A DNA stretch of 64,000 nucleotides from Bradyrhizobium huanghuaihaiense (GTDB lineage: Bacteria > Pseudomonadota > Alphaproteobacteria > Rhizobiales > Xanthobacteraceae): NCBI RefSeq assembly GCF_007830635.1, contig NZ_VLLA01000017.1:124001-188000 (forward strand), written 5' to 3'. The position numbers were made by a program, and so were the translations under genes. Shown here piece after piece: positions 51,349 through 59,082 of this stretch; positions within the stretch are counted from its first letter, which is position 1, and each line of letters opens with the position of its first letter. The notes beneath the pieces were generated by a model. The model made no database searches, had not been told where the DNA came from, and saw only the letters and a program-made list of their open reading frames with translations.

Positions 51349-51962
51349 AGCTGAATTCCACGCGCCTGTTGATCGCGACAGCGATGCTGCTCGCTGGCGG
51401 AAACGCCGCCGAGGCGCATATCGTCGCGGCCCGCCTCGGCGATTTCTACATGGGTGTCGTGCATCCCCTCATCGACCTCCAGGATGTCGTTCTCTGGAGC
51501 GCGACCGGCGTGCTGGCGGGTACGCTCGGAGCCGCCAGGGGGCGCTGGCTCATCGCCGTGTTTCCGCTCGGGCTGCTAATCGGCTTGCTGCTCGGGCACG
51601 TCTTCGGGACGGCTTCCACACAGCTTGCGGACGCGGCAATGATGCTGGCAATCGGCCTGCTGCTCGCGGCAGCGGCGCAAGTGCCCACAGTGCTGCTCTG
51701 CGCGATGGCTTTCGCGGTCGCCGTGATCCGGGGCGCCGCGAATGGCGCCGACCTCGCGCCCGAAACCGATCGGGTGCTGTTTGCTGCAGGATTGACGTGC
51801 GTCGGCTATGCCGCCATCACCCTGACGATGGCGCTGACCGCGGTGTTCAAGCGAACGAACTCGGACAGCCCAACATCCTGGCGCGCCATCGCCGTCCGCG
51901 CACTTGGCGGCTGGATCGCCGCGATCGGTCTGATGATGGCGAGCCTTGCACTGGCGTCATGA
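51345..51962 (+). CDS. HupE/UreJ-like membrane protein with degenerate metal motif (third of three)
   Basis: 205 residues, same size and topology as the preceding HupE protein. Signal peptide ends AAEAHIV. His40-Pro41 of the motif remains, but where HupE has GxDH this protein reads LIDLQDVVLW; the second motif is RGAANGADLAPE, without the His cluster. So it looks like a paralogue that lost most of the metal ligands, perhaps a partner subunit or regulator of the other two. Starts within an ATGA overlap. Confidence 0.8.
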   Translation: MKLNSTRLLIATAMLLAGGNAAEAHIVAARLGDFYMGVVHPLIDLQDVVLWSATGVLAGTLGAARGRWLIAVFPLGLLIGLLLGHVFGTASTQLADAAMMLAIGLLLAAAAQVPTVLLCAMAFAVAVIRGAANGADLAPETDRVLFAAGLTCVGYAAITLTMALTAVFKRTNSDSPTSWRAIAVRALGGWIAAIGLMMASLALAS

Positions 51963-51995
51963 GAGGCGTCAGGACCGCCCTTGTTGCAAGATCGG

Positions 51996-52871
51996 TTAGG
52001 AGCTGGAAGGCAGTCCGCCAAACCAGCCGCCGAAATAGCCGGCATAGAGCGCGGGGCGTTCGAGATTCATCGAATGCCCGATGCCGGGCACGATCACGAG
52101 ACGGCAATCCGGCATCGCCTTGGCCATCACGCGAAGATCGTCCGGCGCAATCCAGCCGTCCCTTTCACCCCACAGCACCATATGCGGATGCCGCAATTCC
52201 GGCATGCGGCGCTCGAGCTCGCGGCATTCCTTTTCGCGCGTGAGATTGACGGGGGTGCCGATCCAGATTCCTTCCGAGACGTCAAACGTCTGGTCGATGA
52301 TGCGGTCGAACAGCGCCTCGATCTCGCCCAGCCCTTCGCGGAAGCGCGGGACGGCGTTCGGCTCCATGCTCTCCGGCACGAACAGCGAGGACGCCGCCGT
52401 GGCCATGACCGTCCGAGTCAACGCCTTGCTCGTCATCATCGACCGGAACAAGCCGATCTGGTCGGCATTGAAGGCCATGCCGAGCGGCGTCACCGGATCG
52501 AGCGCGAGCACGCGCCCAAAGCGCTGCGGCTGCATCAGCAGCATGCGCGCAGCGATGATGCCGCCGGTCGAATGCGTCGCGAGATGGCAATAGCCAATGT
52601 CCAGCGTGTCGAGGGCCGCCAGCATGTCCTGGGCGTGCTGCTGCATGGAATAGTTGGAATAGTGCGCATTCGGCTTCGGCCGGTCGCTGTCACCGCACCC
52701 GCGCCAGTCCAGGCCGATGACGCGCAGCCCCTTTGGAAACAGCGGCGCGGCAAGTTCGATCCAGTCCTTGCTGGCGAGATTGCCGTGGATGAAGACGACG
52801 GTCACGTCGCCCTGCCCCCACTCTCGCCAGCCAAGCTGAACCTCGCCCGCCTGCACCAGTGGCATCAGCAC
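51996..52871 (-). CDS. Alpha/beta-fold hydrolase
   Basis: 291 residues. VVFIHGNLASKDWIELAAPLFPKGLRVIGLDWRGCGDSDRP is the oxyanion and strand-4 region. The nucleophile elbow reads THSTGG (GxSxG with Thr in the first Gly place), the acid is in LWGERDGWIAPDD, and the base His is in GIGHSMNLERP. The substrate is unknown. It lies 3 bp after the tandem hydrolase gene on the same strand, so the two are one operon. Confidence 0.85.
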   Translation of the reverse strand: MLMPLVQAGEVQLGWREWGQGDVTVVFIHGNLASKDWIELAAPLFPKGLRVIGLDWRGCGDSDRPKPNAHYSNYSMQQHAQDMLAALDTLDIGYCHLATHSTGGIIAARMLLMQPQRFGRVLALDPVTPLGMAFNADQIGLFRSMMTSKALTRTVMATAASSLFVPESMEPNAVPRFREGLGEIEALFDRIIDQTFDVSEGIWIGTPVNLTREKECRELERRMPELRHPHMVLWGERDGWIAPDDLRVMAKAMPDCRLVIVPGIGHSMNLERPALYAGYFGGWFGGLPSSS

Positions 52872-52874
52872 GTC

Positions 52875-55382
52875 CTATTTGTTGAGGCCCGCCGTCGGCG
52901 CCGCGCCGGGAGGCGTTGGCGCCACCGGCAGCGCCGATGCCACCGCGCCCCGGATCATGCGGTCGGTGCCGAGCGGCGACGACGTGTCGACCGTTCCCTT
53001 GGTGACGAAGTCCACCACATCGACGGAGAACTCGACCGGGTTATCCGTATGGATGAAATGTCCGGTCTCCGGATAGATCTTGAGGATCGGCCGGTTGCCG
53101 GCATTGGTCATCCGCGACATGAACGGCGTGATGACGTCGCGCCCGAGGTCCGTGAGCCCGTTGAAGGCGGGCGTCGGGATGAACGGCTCCTTGTCGCCGA
53201 ATGACAGGAAGATCGGCGCCTTGATCTGGATGACGCGCTCATAGAGGTTCTTTGGATCATCCTGCTGGAGCTCCGCTCCGATCGTGTAGATGTCGAAGAT
53301 GAAGACGTTGCACCATTGCTCGAGCTCCTTCGGGTTGCCCTTGGTGAGCCCGACGCGCTGCTCGGTGTGGAAGCGGGCATATTCGCTGTCGCTGAAGAAG
53401 TACCCGCTCTTGGCCGCCGACACCGCGCCGGTGTTCGGATCACGCTTCTTGAAATAGAAGAAGTCACGGATGTTCTGCTCGTCGCGCGCCTTCTCCGCCG
53501 CGAGGATGCCGGTCTGGTCCCAGACTTGCTTCCACTTGTCGAAATCCCGGCCGAGGCCGTCCGCGAAGAGAGGCGCTTTCTTGTCCTTGGCGATGGTGAT
53601 CTCGCGCGGATATTCCTCGAGGCCGGAGGGTGCTTCCAGGGCGAGGCCCTGCACCGCATCGGGCCAGGTCAGCGCGTAGCCCACCACGAACTGACCGCCG
53701 AGCGAGTGGCCGAGATAATAGGCCTTCTTCACGCCGAGCTGGTTGACGACGAGATCGTAGATGACCTCGCGCATGTCCTGCATGGTCCGCGCGGGGCTCT
53801 TGTCGAGATTGCCGGGCCCGGACATGCCGTAATGCGGCAGGTCTGGTACGATCACGCGCAGGCCGCTGCGCAAGGCATACTGCATGATGTTGCCGTAGTG
53901 CCCGCCGAAGGCGCCCTTGCCGTGGATGATGACGAGCACCTTCGGATCCTTGTCGGTGCCGGCATACTCGTCCATGTACCCGATTTCCCAGGAATTGCCG
54001 CTCTTGTCCTTGGCATTGCCGAACTTGACCGGATAGGGATAGGTCACATACGCCTTCCAGAACGACTTCTTCGGATCGATGTTCTGGGCGACGTCGGCCA
54101 CACGATAATTCTTGTCGACGAATTTCTGCGCACGATCGAGGCTCGCAACGTCGTCCATGAACGCGACGAACTTCGGATCGTTCTTTCGATTGTTGATCAG
54201 CGGGAACACGCCGTAGTGCGCGACCGGGCTTTCCTCGGCGATCAGATCCGCGCCGGGCACGCGATCGACGGCCTTCTGGGCGAGCTTGAAGTTCAGCCAG
54301 AGATCGTTGGTGATGTGCATCACCAGCGTGCGCGCCTGGATGCGGCCGAGATAGGGATTGACGTTGTGCGTCTCGCCCACCCGGTTGCGCCAGACCAGAT
54401 CGACCGCGTCATAGAGCTTGGCGCGGTTGGTGACGTTCAAGCCGGCTTTCTCGTTCGGCGGGTCCCAGTAGAAAATTTCGGGCTGGACGGCCGCCCAGTT
54501 CTGAGTGGTGCGGAAGGCGAAGTCGTAGCCCGTCATACCGAGGATCGACCAGCCGAAGGCCACGCCCGGCACCGGGTGCTTCTCCTTGGGCAGCTTGTAA
54601 TAGTCACCCTTGGTCGCCTGCCAGACCGGATCGCCCTGGATCGCGGCTGTCATCATCTGGAAGGTCCAGTTGCCGACGGGATCCTCGCCATCGGACTGCG
54701 TGGTGCCGCCGATCGGCATCAACGCGCCGATATATTCGGGATGCATGACCCCCCAGACATAGGTCTGGGTGCCGCCCATGGAGACGCCGGTGACCAGCGC
54801 GACGCGCGCGACCTTCAGCTCGTCGCGCAGCAGGCGGTAGTTCGCCTGCACCATGTCGTAGTAGCTGTACTGCGGAAACTTGATGCCGAGACCGTCGGAC
54901 GGCTTGCTCGCACCCCAGGTGCCGAGCGGATCGACCATGATGACGTAATAGCGGTCGGTGTCGATCGGCCGGCCCGGGCCGATGACCGGGACGCCGCCTG
55001 ACAGGGCGGCGCCTTTGACCCACTGCTCATACATGTCGGTGGAGTCGCCGGAGTAATAGGAGTTGATCACGACGGCATTGGTGATCTCGCCGGCGGCATT
55101 GCGCCGCGCGTTGCCGATCGCGATGTAGCCGGTGCGCAGCTTGCCGCCGCCAAGCGACTCCAGCGTCACGCCGCCCTCGCCGCCATTTTCCCATTTCGAG
55201 GGATCGGCCAGGTCGTACCTTCCGCCGAGGCGGAAATTCGCGATCTCATAGGTCTTCTTGAGACCGTCATGCTGCATCTGCGACGAGCGGCGCGTGAACG
55301 GCTGCGCCACCGCAAGCGCGGTGCCAACCAGCAACAAGATCAGGCTGACGATGCAACGCTTGAGCGCGCTTCTCCCGGTCAT
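52875..55382 (-). CDS. Exported tandem alpha/beta hydrolase (two domains)
   Basis: 835 residues from the ATG at 55382, which has AGGAGG 8 bases upstream. Signal peptide ALKRCIVSLILLLVGTALAVAQ. Domain 1 (to about residue 415) resembles homoserine acetyltransferase/MetX: nucleophile Ser201 in GVSMGG, acid in HITNDLWL and base in SPVAHYGVF. Domain 2 (about 455-800) is a classical hydrolase: Ser560 in GHSLGG, acid in FGDKEPFIP and base in ETGHFIHTDNP. Both triads look complete. It may degrade an exported or external ester or polymer; its closeness to CoA-transferase and PHA-type genes is suggestive. Confidence 0.85.
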   Translation of the reverse strand: MTGRSALKRCIVSLILLLVGTALAVAQPFTRRSSQMQHDGLKKTYEIANFRLGGRYDLADPSKWENGGEGGVTLESLGGGKLRTGYIAIGNARRNAAGEITNAVVINSYYSGDSTDMYEQWVKGAALSGGVPVIGPGRPIDTDRYYVIMVDPLGTWGASKPSDGLGIKFPQYSYYDMVQANYRLLRDELKVARVALVTGVSMGGTQTYVWGVMHPEYIGALMPIGGTTQSDGEDPVGNWTFQMMTAAIQGDPVWQATKGDYYKLPKEKHPVPGVAFGWSILGMTGYDFAFRTTQNWAAVQPEIFYWDPPNEKAGLNVTNRAKLYDAVDLVWRNRVGETHNVNPYLGRIQARTLVMHITNDLWLNFKLAQKAVDRVPGADLIAEESPVAHYGVFPLINNRKNDPKFVAFMDDVASLDRAQKFVDKNYRVADVAQNIDPKKSFWKAYVTYPYPVKFGNAKDKSGNSWEIGYMDEYAGTDKDPKVLVIIHGKGAFGGHYGNIMQYALRSGLRVIVPDLPHYGMSGPGNLDKSPARTMQDMREVIYDLVVNQLGVKKAYYLGHSLGGQFVVGYALTWPDAVQGLALEAPSGLEEYPREITIAKDKKAPLFADGLGRDFDKWKQVWDQTGILAAEKARDEQNIRDFFYFKKRDPNTGAVSAAKSGYFFSDSEYARFHTEQRVGLTKGNPKELEQWCNVFIFDIYTIGAELQQDDPKNLYERVIQIKAPIFLSFGDKEPFIPTPAFNGLTDLGRDVITPFMSRMTNAGNRPILKIYPETGHFIHTDNPVEFSVDVVDFVTKGTVDTSSPLGTDRMIRGAVASALPVAPTPPGAAPTAGLNK

Positions 55383-55440
55383 GGCGAATTCCTCCTGGCA
55401 GTGTTTTGCGCGCACGCTAGGTTGCGTGCCCCCGGGAGGT

Positions 55441-55454
55441 TTGATTTAGCTCAA
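55441..55454. promoter_or_regulatory. FixK/FNR-type box (TTGA-N6-TCAA), weaker copy
   Basis: TTGATTTAGCTCAA between the divergent hydrolase genes (55382 minus, 55514 plus). It fits TTGA-N6-TCAA; symmetry is imperfect in the inner bases. A better copy is at 57044-57057. Regulation by a FixK-like activator is inferred. Confidence 0.45.
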
Positions 55455-55513
55455 TGGAATCCCCACGCTCGCGGCGAGGATCGCGGCCATCGTCACGCCG
55501 GCCGGTGCCCGCA

Positions 55514-56440
55514 ATGCCCTTCCTCAGTCACGGCTCATATCGGATCCGCTATGAGCTTGAGGGGCCGGCGGGTGCGCCGGCCTATGTGCTGGTCAACGGG
55601 CTCACGCAATATTCCGAGCTCTGGGGCGCCTATCGCGATGCGCTGATCGCACGGCACTTTCGCGTCGCGACATTCGATCTGCTCGGCCAGGGCGCCTCCG
55701 ACAAGCCTGCGCTGTTCATCAACCAGGACGACCACGTCGCCGTGCTGCATCGCCTGATCGGCGAGCTCGGCGACGGCCCGGTCTTTCTCGGCGGCATCAG
55801 TTTCGGCGGACTGATCGCGCTGCGCTATGCCATCGAGCACCGCGCGCGGCTGTCCGGACTGGTGCCGATGAGCTGCTTTGCGGAGCTTTCGCCGCAACTG
55901 CTGCTGATCGGCAATGCCCTGCGCACCGGCCTCATCCTTGGCGGCACCGGTTATCTCCAGGATCTGTTGCTGCCGATGAACCTCTCGGATCAATGGCTGA
56001 AGCCGTTGCTGGACAAGCTCGACAGCGTGAAGCGCCAGGGCTGGCTGGTGAACGACGTCTACGCGCTTCAGAACCTGATGGAGTCCTTTCTCGACTTCAA
56101 GCCGCTGACGCCGCAGCTCTCCTCCATCACCGCCCCGACCATGATCCTCAATGGCGAGTTCGACTTCCTCACGCCGCGTGCGTTGCACGAGACCCTCCGG
56201 GTCGAGATTCCCGACAGCGCCCTCGTGATCATCCCGAAGGCCTATCACGCCTTCACGCTCGAAAAGGCGGCCCTCACCGCAGACCTGCTGGCGCGCTTTG
56301 CCGAGGACGTGATGGCCGGCCGCTGGCAGGGCAACAAGCAGGTCTTGATCGCGCCGGAACAGGCCGGCGGAGACTTGTCGCCGTTTCCGGACGGGTATGA
56401 CCATCTGCGCGCGATCCCAGTGCAGAGGGCGGCAACATGA
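55514..56440 (+). CDS. Alpha/beta-fold hydrolase
   Basis: 308 residues from the ATG at 55514, chosen because the conserved fold begins at once (MPFLSHGSYRIRYELEGPAGAPAYVLVNGLTQYSELW); an in-frame ATG at 55454 adds a basic, unconserved stretch. The nucleophile is in GGISFGG, the acid in NGEFDFLTP and the base in PKAYHAFTLEK. It overlaps the next gene by ATGA. The protein is cytoplasmic; substrate unknown. Confidence 0.85.
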   Translation: MPFLSHGSYRIRYELEGPAGAPAYVLVNGLTQYSELWGAYRDALIARHFRVATFDLLGQGASDKPALFINQDDHVAVLHRLIGELGDGPVFLGGISFGGLIALRYAIEHRARLSGLVPMSCFAELSPQLLLIGNALRTGLILGGTGYLQDLLLPMNLSDQWLKPLLDKLDSVKRQGWLVNDVYALQNLMESFLDFKPLTPQLSSITAPTMILNGEFDFLTPRALHETLRVEIPDSALVIIPKAYHAFTLEKAALTADLLARFAEDVMAGRWQGNKQVLIAPEQAGGDLSPFPDGYDHLRAIPVQRAAT

Positions 56441-57033
56441 GTGCGTTCCTCGGACCACTGGAAGCTGACGGCCGCGTGCCGCCGCGTCAGCAGTCGCGGG
56501 TCTCCGCATTCCTGCTCTCCGCCCATGGCGCGCTGGCACGGCAATTCGCGCTCGCTCTTCCCGCGAAGTTCGACGCGGCCTGGCAGACCGAGCTGAACGC
56601 CCAGCTCTATCGCGAGAGCGAGATCGTTTCGCTTCTGATGCGTGCGACCACCTGGGTCCCGGATTTCGCGCTAGGCCCCATGGCCGCGTCCTGGGAGATG
56701 GCTTGGCTTCCGGCACCGATCGAAGGCATCGCCGATCACGTCCGCGCGCAGGCGGTCCAGCTCGCCATCCTCGCGCACGCCGTTCACGCCGGGATCCGGC
56801 CCGCGGCCCTGCTGCCGACGGATGCCAATGCCAACGATCCTTTCGTGACGGCGCTGCGCCGCATCGAGTTCGAGAGCAGTCGATTGCTGCAGGCGCAGAT
56901 CCTGTTCCTGAAGGGACCGGATCTGCTTCCTTTCCGGGACGCGGTAAGCGCAGCGCTCGACCGGCGGCATGCCGAGGTGCGCAGACTCTGGAACGAGACG
57001 CTGGAAAGCATCGGCGTCGTCCCGCAGCAATGA
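56437..57033 (+). CDS. Hypothetical protein, 198 residues
   Basis: No family recognised. The protein has no signal peptide or membrane segment and is rich in Ala and Leu. It has several likely amphipathic helices (SRVSAFLLSAHGALARQFALALPAKFDAAWQTELNAQLYRESEIVSLLMRA) and an Asp/Asn-rich loop (PTDANANDPFVTALRRIEFESSRLLQAQ). It is translationally coupled to the upstream alpha/beta hydrolase and precedes the CoA-transferase genes, with a FixK-type box between. A partner of the hydrolase or a granule-associated protein are possible roles, both inference. Confidence 0.65.
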   Translation: MSAFLGPLEADGRVPPRQQSRVSAFLLSAHGALARQFALALPAKFDAAWQTELNAQLYRESEIVSLLMRATTWVPDFALGPMAASWEMAWLPAPIEGIADHVRAQAVQLAILAHAVHAGIRPAALLPTDANANDPFVTALRRIEFESSRLLQAQILFLKGPDLLPFRDAVSAALDRRHAEVRRLWNETLESIGVVPQQ

Positions 57034-57043
57034 GCGTGCGGCC

Positions 57044-57057
57044 TTGACGCAGATCAA
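57044..57057. promoter_or_regulatory. FixK/FNR-type box (TTGA-N6-TCAA) upstream of CoA-transferase genes
   Basis: TTGACGCAGATCAA, 70 bp before the ATG of the CoA-transferase A gene (57127). It matches the FixK/FNR consensus TTGA-N6-TCAA with inner GA/TC symmetry and resembles FixK2 boxes of Bradyrhizobium. The CoA-transferase and MaoC genes would then be induced under low oxygen (inference). Confidence 0.65.
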
Positions 57058-57126
57058 AGCCGCGGGACCGCCCGCCTCCAACATCGACCGCAATTCCACC
57101 TGCACTTGCCGACCGGAGGTCCGACC

Positions 57127-57774
57127 ATGAAGGCCGTTTCCGTCGAAGAAGCCGTCGCGATGATCCCCTCCGGCGCGAGCGTCATGGTCGGCGGGTTTAT
57201 GGCCGTCGGGACACCGGAACGCCTGCTGGATGAGCTGGTCCGGCAGAACAAGACAGGCCTGTCCCTGATCTGCAACGACGCGGCCACGCCCGGCAAGGGC
57301 GTCGGCAAGCTGTTCGATGCGACGCTGGTCTCGAAGCTGACGGCGACGCATATCGGGCTCAATCCGAAGGCGCAGCAGCAGATGCTCGGCAACCAGATCT
57401 CGGTCGATCTCGTGCCGCAAGGCACCTTCGTCGAACGCATCAGGGCGGGCGGATGCGGATTGGGCGGCGTGCTGACGCCGACCGGCGTCGGCACCCTCGT
57501 TGCGGAGGGTAAGCGCCAGATCGAGGTCGACGGCAAGCCGTTCCTGCTGGAGACCGCCATCCGCGCGCAGTTCGCGCTGATCCACGCCTTCCTCGCCGAC
57601 TATCTCGGCAACCTCGCCTACGCGCTGACCGCGCGCAATTTCAATCCGATCATGGCCATGGCGGCCGACACGGTCATCGTCGTGGCCGAGCACATCGTGC
57701 CCGTCGGCGTCATCGCGCCCGATCACGTCGTCACGCCGGCGCCGCTGGTCGACTACATCATTGCGAACGGGTGA
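57127..57774 (+). CDS. atoD: 3-oxoacid CoA-transferase, subunit A
   Basis: 215 residues from the ATG at 57127. GASVMVGGFMAVGTPERLLDELVRQ is the family's CoA-binding glycine region; LSLICNDAATPGKGVGKLF, PQGTFVERIRAGGCGLGGVLTPTG and LIHAFLADYLGNL also fit subunit A (AtoD/ScoA). The two subunits move CoA between acyl-CoA and an acid such as acetoacetate. The B subunit gene starts 4 bp after. Confidence 0.92.
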   Translation: MKAVSVEEAVAMIPSGASVMVGGFMAVGTPERLLDELVRQNKTGLSLICNDAATPGKGVGKLFDATLVSKLTATHIGLNPKAQQQMLGNQISVDLVPQGTFVERIRAGGCGLGGVLTPTGVGTLVAEGKRQIEVDGKPFLLETAIRAQFALIHAFLADYLGNLAYALTARNFNPIMAMAADTVIVVAEHIVPVGVIAPDHVVTPAPLVDYIIANG

Positions 57775-57778
57775 CCCC

Positions 57779-58429
57779 ATGGATCCGCAGATCATCATCG
57801 CCCGGCGCGTCGCCAAGGAGCTCCGCCAAGGCAATCTCGTCAATCTCGGCATCGGCATCCCGACGCTGGTCGCGAACTACGTTCCGTCCGATCTCAAGGT
57901 CTTCTTCCAATCCGAGAACGGGCTGATCGGCACCGGGCCGATACCGGAGCAGGGAATGGCGCATCCCCTGCTCACCGACGCCGGCGGCCGGCCGATCAGC
58001 GCGCTTCCGGGGGCGTCGATCTTCGACAGTGCGATGTCGTTCGGCCTGATCCGCGGAGGCCATGTCGACATCACCGTGCTGGGCGGCCTTCAGGTCGATG
58101 CGCACGGCCTGCTCGCCAACTGGATGATCCCGGGCAAGATGGTCCCGGGCATGGGCGGCGCGATGGATCTCGTCAGCGGTGCCAAGCGCGTCATCGTCGC
58201 GATGCAGCACGCGGCCAAGGGCAAGTCGAAGATCGTGTCCAAATGCACGCTGCCCCTGACCTCGGCACGACCGGTGAACCTCGTCGTCACCGACATGGCC
58301 GTGATCGGCTTTCCCGACGGCAAGGCGACGCTGCTGGAAACAGCGCCGGGCATCAGCATCGGCGAGGTCCTAGCGGTGACGGAGGCCGAGCTCGCCATTC
58401 CCGACACTGTGCCGGAAATGAAGATCTGA
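57779..58429 (+). CDS. atoA: 3-oxoacid CoA-transferase, subunit B
   Basis: 216 residues from the ATG at 57779. The catalytic Glu is in QSENGLIGTGP. GNLVNLGIGIPTLVANYVP and MSFGLIRGGHVDITVLGGLQVDAHGLLANWMIPGKMVPGMGGAMDLVSGAKRVIV are the standard subunit-B motifs. Together with the preceding subunit it activates or releases short-chain acids. Followed after 10 bp by a MaoC-type hydratase gene. Confidence 0.93.
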   Translation: MDPQIIIARRVAKELRQGNLVNLGIGIPTLVANYVPSDLKVFFQSENGLIGTGPIPEQGMAHPLLTDAGGRPISALPGASIFDSAMSFGLIRGGHVDITVLGGLQVDAHGLLANWMIPGKMVPGMGGAMDLVSGAKRVIVAMQHAAKGKSKIVSKCTLPLTSARPVNLVVTDMAVIGFPDGKATLLETAPGISIGEVLAVTEAELAIPDTVPEMKI

Positions 58430-58439
58430 CGGGGTGACC

Positions 58440-58898
58440 ATGCGCGTATTCAGCGATTTCAGCGAGATCAAATCCGCCGTCGGCACCGAAATCGGCGTCA
58501 GCGACTGGGTCGAGGTGTCGCAAGCGCGCATCAACCAGTTCGCTGAGGCGACCTGCGACGAGCAATGGATCCATGTCGACCAGGAGCGCGCAGCCAAGGA
58601 GATGCCCGGCGGCAAGACCATCGCCCATGGCCTGCTGTCGCTGGCGCTCGCGCCGCTCTTCATCCGTTCGGTGATCGGCCTGAAGGGCCTGCGCAACACG
58701 TTGAACTACGGCGCCGACCGGATCAGATATCTGGCGCCGGTGCCGGCGGGCTCAAAACTGCGCGGCCGTGTCACCGTCGCCGAAGCCGAAGACGTGCCGC
58801 CGGATGGGCTGCGCGTCAACTATCACCTCGTGATCGAGATCGATGGGGGCAAGAAGCCCGCCTGCATCGCCGAGCTGATCGCCCTGCACTATCGCTGA
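58440..58898 (+). CDS. MaoC-type (R)-specific enoyl-CoA hydratase
   Basis: 152 residues from the ATG at 58440. The hot-dog fold catalytic pair is in ATCDEQWIHVD (Asp and His) with the helix AKEMPGGKTIAHGLLSLALAPL. Such PhaJ/MaoC hydratases turn crotonyl-type enoyl-CoA into (R)-3-hydroxyacyl-CoA, linking beta-oxidation to polyhydroxyalkanoate. In some relatives a MaoC domain is fused to phosphotransacetylase; here the two are separate, with pta on the other strand nearby. Confidence 0.88.
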   Translation: MRVFSDFSEIKSAVGTEIGVSDWVEVSQARINQFAEATCDEQWIHVDQERAAKEMPGGKTIAHGLLSLALAPLFIRSVIGLKGLRNTLNYGADRIRYLAPVPAGSKLRGRVTVAEAEDVPPDGLRVNYHLVIEIDGGKKPACIAELIALHYR

Positions 58899-58992
58899 AT
58901 CAAAAAGGTCGAAAACAACCCCATGCACAGTAGCGGGGGCATTGATCGCATTGCAGTTCTTCTTCCGGCTTTTTTTCTGCCGGCGAAAGCAG

Positions 58993-59010
58993 TTTGACCC
59001 GTCGGGCAAA
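58993..59010. repeat. Short inverted repeat TTTGACCCG-T-CGGGCAAA between convergent genes
   Basis: An 18-base near-perfect inverted repeat in the 184-bp gap between the convergent MaoC and fabI genes. Just left of it a CCGGC-N9-GCCGG hairpin with a T-rich loop (about 58967-58985) is also present. Similar TTTG-CCCG-CGGG-CAAA motifs recur between genes of Bradyrhizobium to my knowledge. It may be a dispersed repeat or a bidirectional terminator. Confidence 0.45.
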
Positions 59011-59082
59011 ACACTGCCATGATGCCACGATCAGCCCACAGCCTCCTGACTGCCAACCCGGCGTGACGACACGCGGCCGGGC

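Noticed and set aside
51996..52871. Inactive alpha/beta hydrolase because of the THSTGG elbow
   Set aside because: Ser, Asp and His of the triad are all present; Thr at the outer position is tolerated in many hydrolases.
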